NCBI GenBank assembly: GCA_002449585.1
Contig: DJXD01000039.1
Span: 1-16,661, forward strand
Source: Ruminococcus sp. UBA7013
GTDB taxonomy: Bacteria; Bacillota; Clostridia; Oscillospirales; Ruminococcaceae
Length of the DNA: 16,661 nt
Direction of reading: 5' to 3'
Shown here: positions 14,067-16,661 of the stretch, one piece after another
How the letters are laid out: each line of letters begins with the position of its first letter
Position numbering within the stretch: the first letter of the stretch is position 1
Notes under the pieces: generated by a model
The model's database searches: none
What the model saw: only the letters and a program-made list of their open reading frames with translations
Told to the model about the DNA's origin: nothing
Made by a program: the position numbers and the translations under genes

Positions 14067-14150
14067 ACAATGGCGTTCCGGATGTACAGGAGTTCAATCA
14101 CATGGCTGTGATTTCCTGCCTGTCCGAAACGCCATTGTATTTTTATTTAT
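14067..14150 (+). promoter_or_regulatory. Structured leader of glnN: long nested hairpin plus T-rich tract
   Basis: The outer stem ACAATGGCGTT (14067-14077) pairs with AACGCCATTGT (14128-14138). After one mismatch CGGA pairs with TCCG. Further in CAGGA (14087-14091) pairs with TCCTG (14114-14118), and the tip is AATCACA-TGGC-TGTGATT (14096-14113). TATTTTTATTTATT follows at once, then the ribosome binding site. This is the shape of a leaky terminator or attenuator in the glutamine synthetase mRNA leader. It is not a T box, and I cannot match it to a named riboswitch. Confidence 0.7.
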
Positions 14151-14168
14151 TCCAAGGAGGTCTTTTCA

Positions 14169-16262
14169 ATGGGAAATAATTCCAATAATGTAGCGGAATA
14201 CTTTGGCTGCAATGTCTTTAGTGATGTAGTCATGAGGGAACGCCTGCCGAAATATGCCTATAAAGCTGTTGTCAGAACGAAACAATTTGGTACTGCTCTC
14301 TCCCCTGAAGTTGCTGATGTTGTTGCCAATGCAATGAAAGATTGGGCAATTGAAAAAGGAGCTACGCATTATACACACTGGTTTCAGCCTATGACTGGTG
14401 TCACTGCGGAAAAGCATGATGCTTTTATCAGTCCTGCACCACATGGCAGAGTCATTCTTGAATTTTCTGGCAAAGAATTAATCAAAGGCGAGCCAGATGC
14501 TTCTTCTTTCCCGTCCGGCGGTCTCCGTGCTACATTCGAGGCCAGAGGCTACACTGCATGGGATCCTACTTCTGATGCTTTTATCAAAGATGATTCTTTG
14601 TATATCCCGACTGCTTTCTGTTCCTATACCGGCGAAATTCTGGATAAAAAAACGCCGCTCCTGCGTTCTATGGAAGCTGTCAATGAACAGGCGCTCCGCA
14701 TTCTTAGATTATTTGGAAATACCAAAGCTACTAGAGTTGTCACAACCGTAGGTCCAGAACAGGAATATTTCCTGATTGATAAAAAATATTATGATCAGAG
14801 AGAAGATCTTATTATTACAGGCCGTACCCTCTTCGGCGCAAAACCTCCCAAAGGGCAGGAACTGGAAGATCATTATTTTGGCAATATCAAACAGAGAGTT
14901 TCTGATTTTATGAAAGATCTGGATAAAGAACTTTGGAAACTCGGCATCTATGCCAAGACAAAACATAATGAAGTTGCTCCTTCTCAGCATGAGCTTGCTC
15001 CGGTCTTTACGACTTCTAATATTGCCGCTGATCATAATCAGCTGACTATGGAATTGATGAAAAAAATTGCTCTGAAACATGGTCTTGTTTGCCTTCTTCA
15101 TGAAAAGCCTTTTGCTGGCATTAATGGCTCAGGTAAGCATAATAACTGGTCTATGTCTTCCAATGATGGCCAAAATCTTCTTGATCCCGGTGATACTCCT
15201 CAGGAAAATATGCAGTTCCTCACATTCTTGTGTGCTATTATTAAGGCAGTTCATGAATATGCTCCCCTGTTGAGATTATCTGCTGCATCTGCCGGAAATG
15301 ATCACCGTCTTGGGGCAAATGAAGCACCTCCGGCTATCGTCTCCATGTTTATCGGCTCTGAACTGGAAGAAGTGATTGAAGCTCTTGAAAGCGGAAAAAA
15401 ATATGTTTCCAGTACTGCTGAATTTGATATTGGCGTAGATGCGCTTCCTAATTTCAAAAAAGATACTACTGATAGAAACAGAACATCTCCGTTTGCATTC
15501 ACTGGTAATAAATTTGAATTCAGAATGCTTGGATCAGCTGATTCTATTTCCTGCACAAATACAATCATGAATACAATCATGGCAGAAGAGCTTTCTCAAT
15601 TTGCGGATGAGCTGGAAAAAGCAGATGATTTTGAAAAGGCTCTGAAAGATCTCCTGATCAGAACAATCAAAGAACACAAGCAGATTATTTTCAATGGCAA
15701 TGGCTATTCTGATGAATGGATTGCAGAAGCAAAACGCCGTGGCCTGCCCAATCTGGTTTCTACTGTTGATTGTGTGCCGCTTTATACCAGACCGGAATAT
15801 GTTTCTATTTTTGAAAAATTCAGAGTCTACACAAAAACAGAGCTGGAATCCAGAACAGAAATTTTACTTGAGAATTATGCTAAAGTCATTCTGATCGAAG
15901 CACTGACAATGCTGGATATGGCTAAAAAACAGATCCTTCCGGCAGCAGTTACCGCCGCAAAGCATATTTGTGATGCAGCCATTGCTAAAAAAGAACTTGG
16001 CATTGACAATGCCTATGAAATTGGCTATGCTTCTAAGATTTCCTCTCTGACTTCCGGAATTTCTGATGCTGTTGATGTTCTTGACAAGAAAGTGATTGCA
16101 GCTCAGGGAATTGAAGATACGGAAGCAATGGCAAAATTCTGTCGTTCTGATGTTTTCTCTTCCATGCAGACCTTGCGCTGTCTGGCGGATGAACTGGAAA
16201 CAAATGTATCTTCCAAAGAATGGCCGTTCCCAACTTATACAGATTTGCTCTTTACTGTATAA
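14169..16262 (+). CDS. glnN: Glutamine synthetase type III
   Basis: This cytoplasmic enzyme makes glutamine from glutamate, ammonia and ATP. At 697 aa it has the size of the large GSIII class rather than the 440-470 aa of GSI. Class features are visible: THWFQPMTG (69-77), the IPTAFCSYTGE block (146-156), the acidic metal-binding GPEQEYFLID (195-204), KHNEVAPSQHELAP (265-278), ADHNQLTMEL, and the nucleotide/glutamate site GINGSGKHNNWS (317-328) with EKPFAG just before. FEFRMLGSA supplies the late-Arg motif. AAGGAGG (14154-14160) is 8 nt before ATG 14169. The gene is monocistronic, with consensus promoter, structured leader and strong terminator. No glutamate synthase, ammonium transporter or PII gene is beside it, so nitrogen control probably acts at the leader or upstream palindrome. 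Confidence 0.97.
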   Translation: MGNNSNNVAEYFGCNVFSDVVMRERLPKYAYKAVVRTKQFGTALSPEVADVVANAMKDWAIEKGATHYTHWFQPMTGVTAEKHDAFISPAPHGRVILEFSGKELIKGEPDASSFPSGGLRATFEARGYTAWDPTSDAFIKDDSLYIPTAFCSYTGEILDKKTPLLRSMEAVNEQALRILRLFGNTKATRVVTTVGPEQEYFLIDKKYYDQREDLIITGRTLFGAKPPKGQELEDHYFGNIKQRVSDFMKDLDKELWKLGIYAKTKHNEVAPSQHELAPVFTTSNIAADHNQLTMELMKKIALKHGLVCLLHEKPFAGINGSGKHNNWSMSSNDGQNLLDPGDTPQENMQFLTFLCAIIKAVHEYAPLLRLSAASAGNDHRLGANEAPPAIVSMFIGSELEEVIEALESGKKYVSSTAEFDIGVDALPNFKKDTTDRNRTSPFAFTGNKFEFRMLGSADSISCTNTIMNTIMAEELSQFADELEKADDFEKALKDLLIRTIKEHKQIIFNGNGYSDEWIAEAKRRGLPNLVSTVDCVPLYTRPEYVSIFEKFRVYTKTELESRTEILLENYAKVILIEALTMLDMAKKQILPAAVTAAKHICDAAIAKKELGIDNAYEIGYASKISSLTSGISDAVDVLDKKVIAAQGIEDTEAMAKFCRSDVFSSMQTLRCLADELETNVSSKEWPFPTYTDLLFTV

Positions 16263-16275
16263 TTTTCCCCATAGC

Positions 16276-16308
16276 AAAAGCCCCCTGCATCAGCAGGGGG
16301 ACTTTTTT
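16276..16308 (+). terminator. Terminator of glnN
   Basis: A very stable stem CCCCCTGC / GCAGGGGG (16281-16288 with 16293-16300) with an ATCA loop, flanked by AAAAG and a run of six T residues. It starts 14 nt after the glutamine synthetase stop and just before the inserted TnpB-type element. Confidence 0.93.
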
Positions 16309-16333
16309 AATCTTTTTTCTGGAATACAAGCAT

Positions 16334-16532
16334 GGTGACATCCTCCCCCCACCTAAAGAGGCGGGGGCTTCCTCCCACAAAAGTGGGCAGTCGGTTCCTG
16401 CTCGACAGTACCAGTGTACTGAGCATAAACAGGCTAATCCCTTGTGTCCCACGGTTTTATGATAAGTTTGTCGGCAAAACTGACTTTGCACTTTTCATTC
16501 CTGATTGGTTACAGGTCATAGAGGTCAACTTA
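16334..16532 (-). ncRNA. Probable omega RNA (reRNA) scaffold of the TnpB element
   Basis: The region between the presumed TnpB stop and the element end holds three hairpins: CAGTAC/GTACTG (16406-16421), CCCAC/GTGGG (16374-16387) and CCCCC-ACCT/AGGC-GGGGG (16346-16367). In the last one the minus-strand RNA is fully paired thanks to a G-U, whereas the + strand would have an A x C mismatch; this supports transcription of the minus strand. In such systems the RNA continues past the element end, so the host sequence at about 16314-16333 would be the guide. Confidence 0.6.
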
Positions 16533-16661
16533 TCAGAATCCCTTATCATGGGCGGAATGATTACCCCCAATCCATTCTCCTTTCTTTACTCTCTGTACTC
16601 ACGGCTTGGTTATCGCTCTATCGGAGTACAGGCACACCATGAGAGATAACACCCTGTTATT
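16533..16661 (-). pseudogene. tnpB: TnpB C-terminal fragment with in-frame stop (partial)
   Basis: The minus-strand frame entering from the window edge reads a 20-residue stretch ending in SDRAITKP, then TGA at 16599-16601, then VQRVKKGEWIGGNHSAHDKGF and a second TGA at 16533-16535. The tail GGNHSxHDKGF resembles C-terminal ends I associate with TnpB of Firmicute IS605-group elements, where Trp commonly precedes VQR; here TGA replaces TGG. Either the gene is broken by a nonsense mutation near its very end, or TnpB is simply 21 residues shorter. The rest of the gene, including RuvC and zinc-ribbon parts, lies outside the window. Confidence 0.5.

Larger units (their letters stand above)
16334..16661 (-). 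mobile_element. Right end of a TnpB-type (IS605/IS607-like) element, truncated by window
   Basis: Read on the minus strand, the sequence ends with GAAGCCCCCGCC, TCTTTAGG, a G run and GAGGATGTCACC, a terminal block I know from many IS605/IS607-group TnpB elements. It is preceded by about 200 nt of structured non-coding DNA and then by a reading frame that looks like a TnpB tail. The outer boundary is put at about 16334 (±3 nt). The other end, with any tnpA, lies beyond the window. The insertion is 26 bp downstream of the glnN terminator T tract, leaving glnN intact. Confidence 0.75.

Noticed and set aside
14048..14168. T box or known glutamine riboswitch in the glnN leader.
   Set aside because: The T-box AGGGTGGNACCGCG element is missing and I could not place the conserved glutamine-aptamer bases; only a long hairpin is supported.
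14709..15101. A 130-codon minus-strand frame inside glutamine synthetase.
   Set aside because: It is a shadow of the strongly conserved glnN coding sequence, with no start signals of its own.
16599..16601. TGA read as tryptophan (alternative genetic code).
   Set aside because: TGA serves as the normal stop in several genes here, such as the response regulator, the acyltransferase and the protease, and TGG is used for Trp throughout.

Overview
The window looks chromosomal and bacterial, from a low-G+C Bacillota. The evidence is AT-rich intergenic DNA, near-consensus TTGACA-17-TATAAT promoters, strong AGGAGG-type ribosome binding sites, a type III glutamine synthetase, a clostripain-family protease and Firmicute-style two-component genes. 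A gut-dwelling Clostridia or Erysipelotrichia member is my best guess, but the sequence alone does not fix the lineage. Neither of the two tRNA genes encodes its 3' CCA.

Layout. (1) Positions 1-520 hold the end of an rRNA operon on +: 23S 3' end, 5S, hairpin, tRNA with a CAT anticodon, terminator. (2) 534-3330 on + carries a small basic protein of unknown function with its own terminator, then an OmpR-type response regulator overlapping a sensor histidine kinase. (3) 3335-4126 (-) is an LRAT-domain protein with its own promoter, back to back with a tRNA-Ala(GGC) on +. (4) 4372-5325 (-) is a CDF metal transporter whose promoter carries a perfect 8-7-8 palindrome, divergent from a DUF1624 membrane acyltransferase (5437-6219, +). 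(5) 6168-10300 is all on the minus strand: DUF2079 membrane protein followed closely by a FluC/CrcB fluoride channel; then, from its own promoter, a ThrH-like HAD phosphatase; then a YjbR-family protein and thymidylate kinase. The kinase gene overlaps the acyltransferase gene tail to tail. (6) 10549-13280 (+) is a membrane-anchored clostripain-type protease followed by a Fur-family regulator. (7) 13289-13862 (-) is a small helical-bundle protein followed by a 39-residue ORF. (8) 14169-16262 (+) is glutamine synthetase III, with a consensus promoter, an upstream palindrome and a long structured leader. (9) From 16334 to the window edge lies the right end of a TnpB-type (IS605/IS607-like, OMEGA) element on the minus strand, truncated by the window.

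Most genes are ordinary housekeeping or accessory genes, and I see no clear new multi-gene system. The parts most worth a second look are: the glutamine synthetase leader, a nested hairpin of about 72 nt followed by a T-rich tract; the palindrome just upstream of its promoter; the unlisted 39-codon ORF with a good ribosome binding site; the LRAT-type protein with its full His/His/Cys set; the palindromic operator between the metal exporter and the acyltransferase; and the TnpB/omega-RNA end just behind the glutamine synthetase terminator, whose reading frame appears to carry an early stop.
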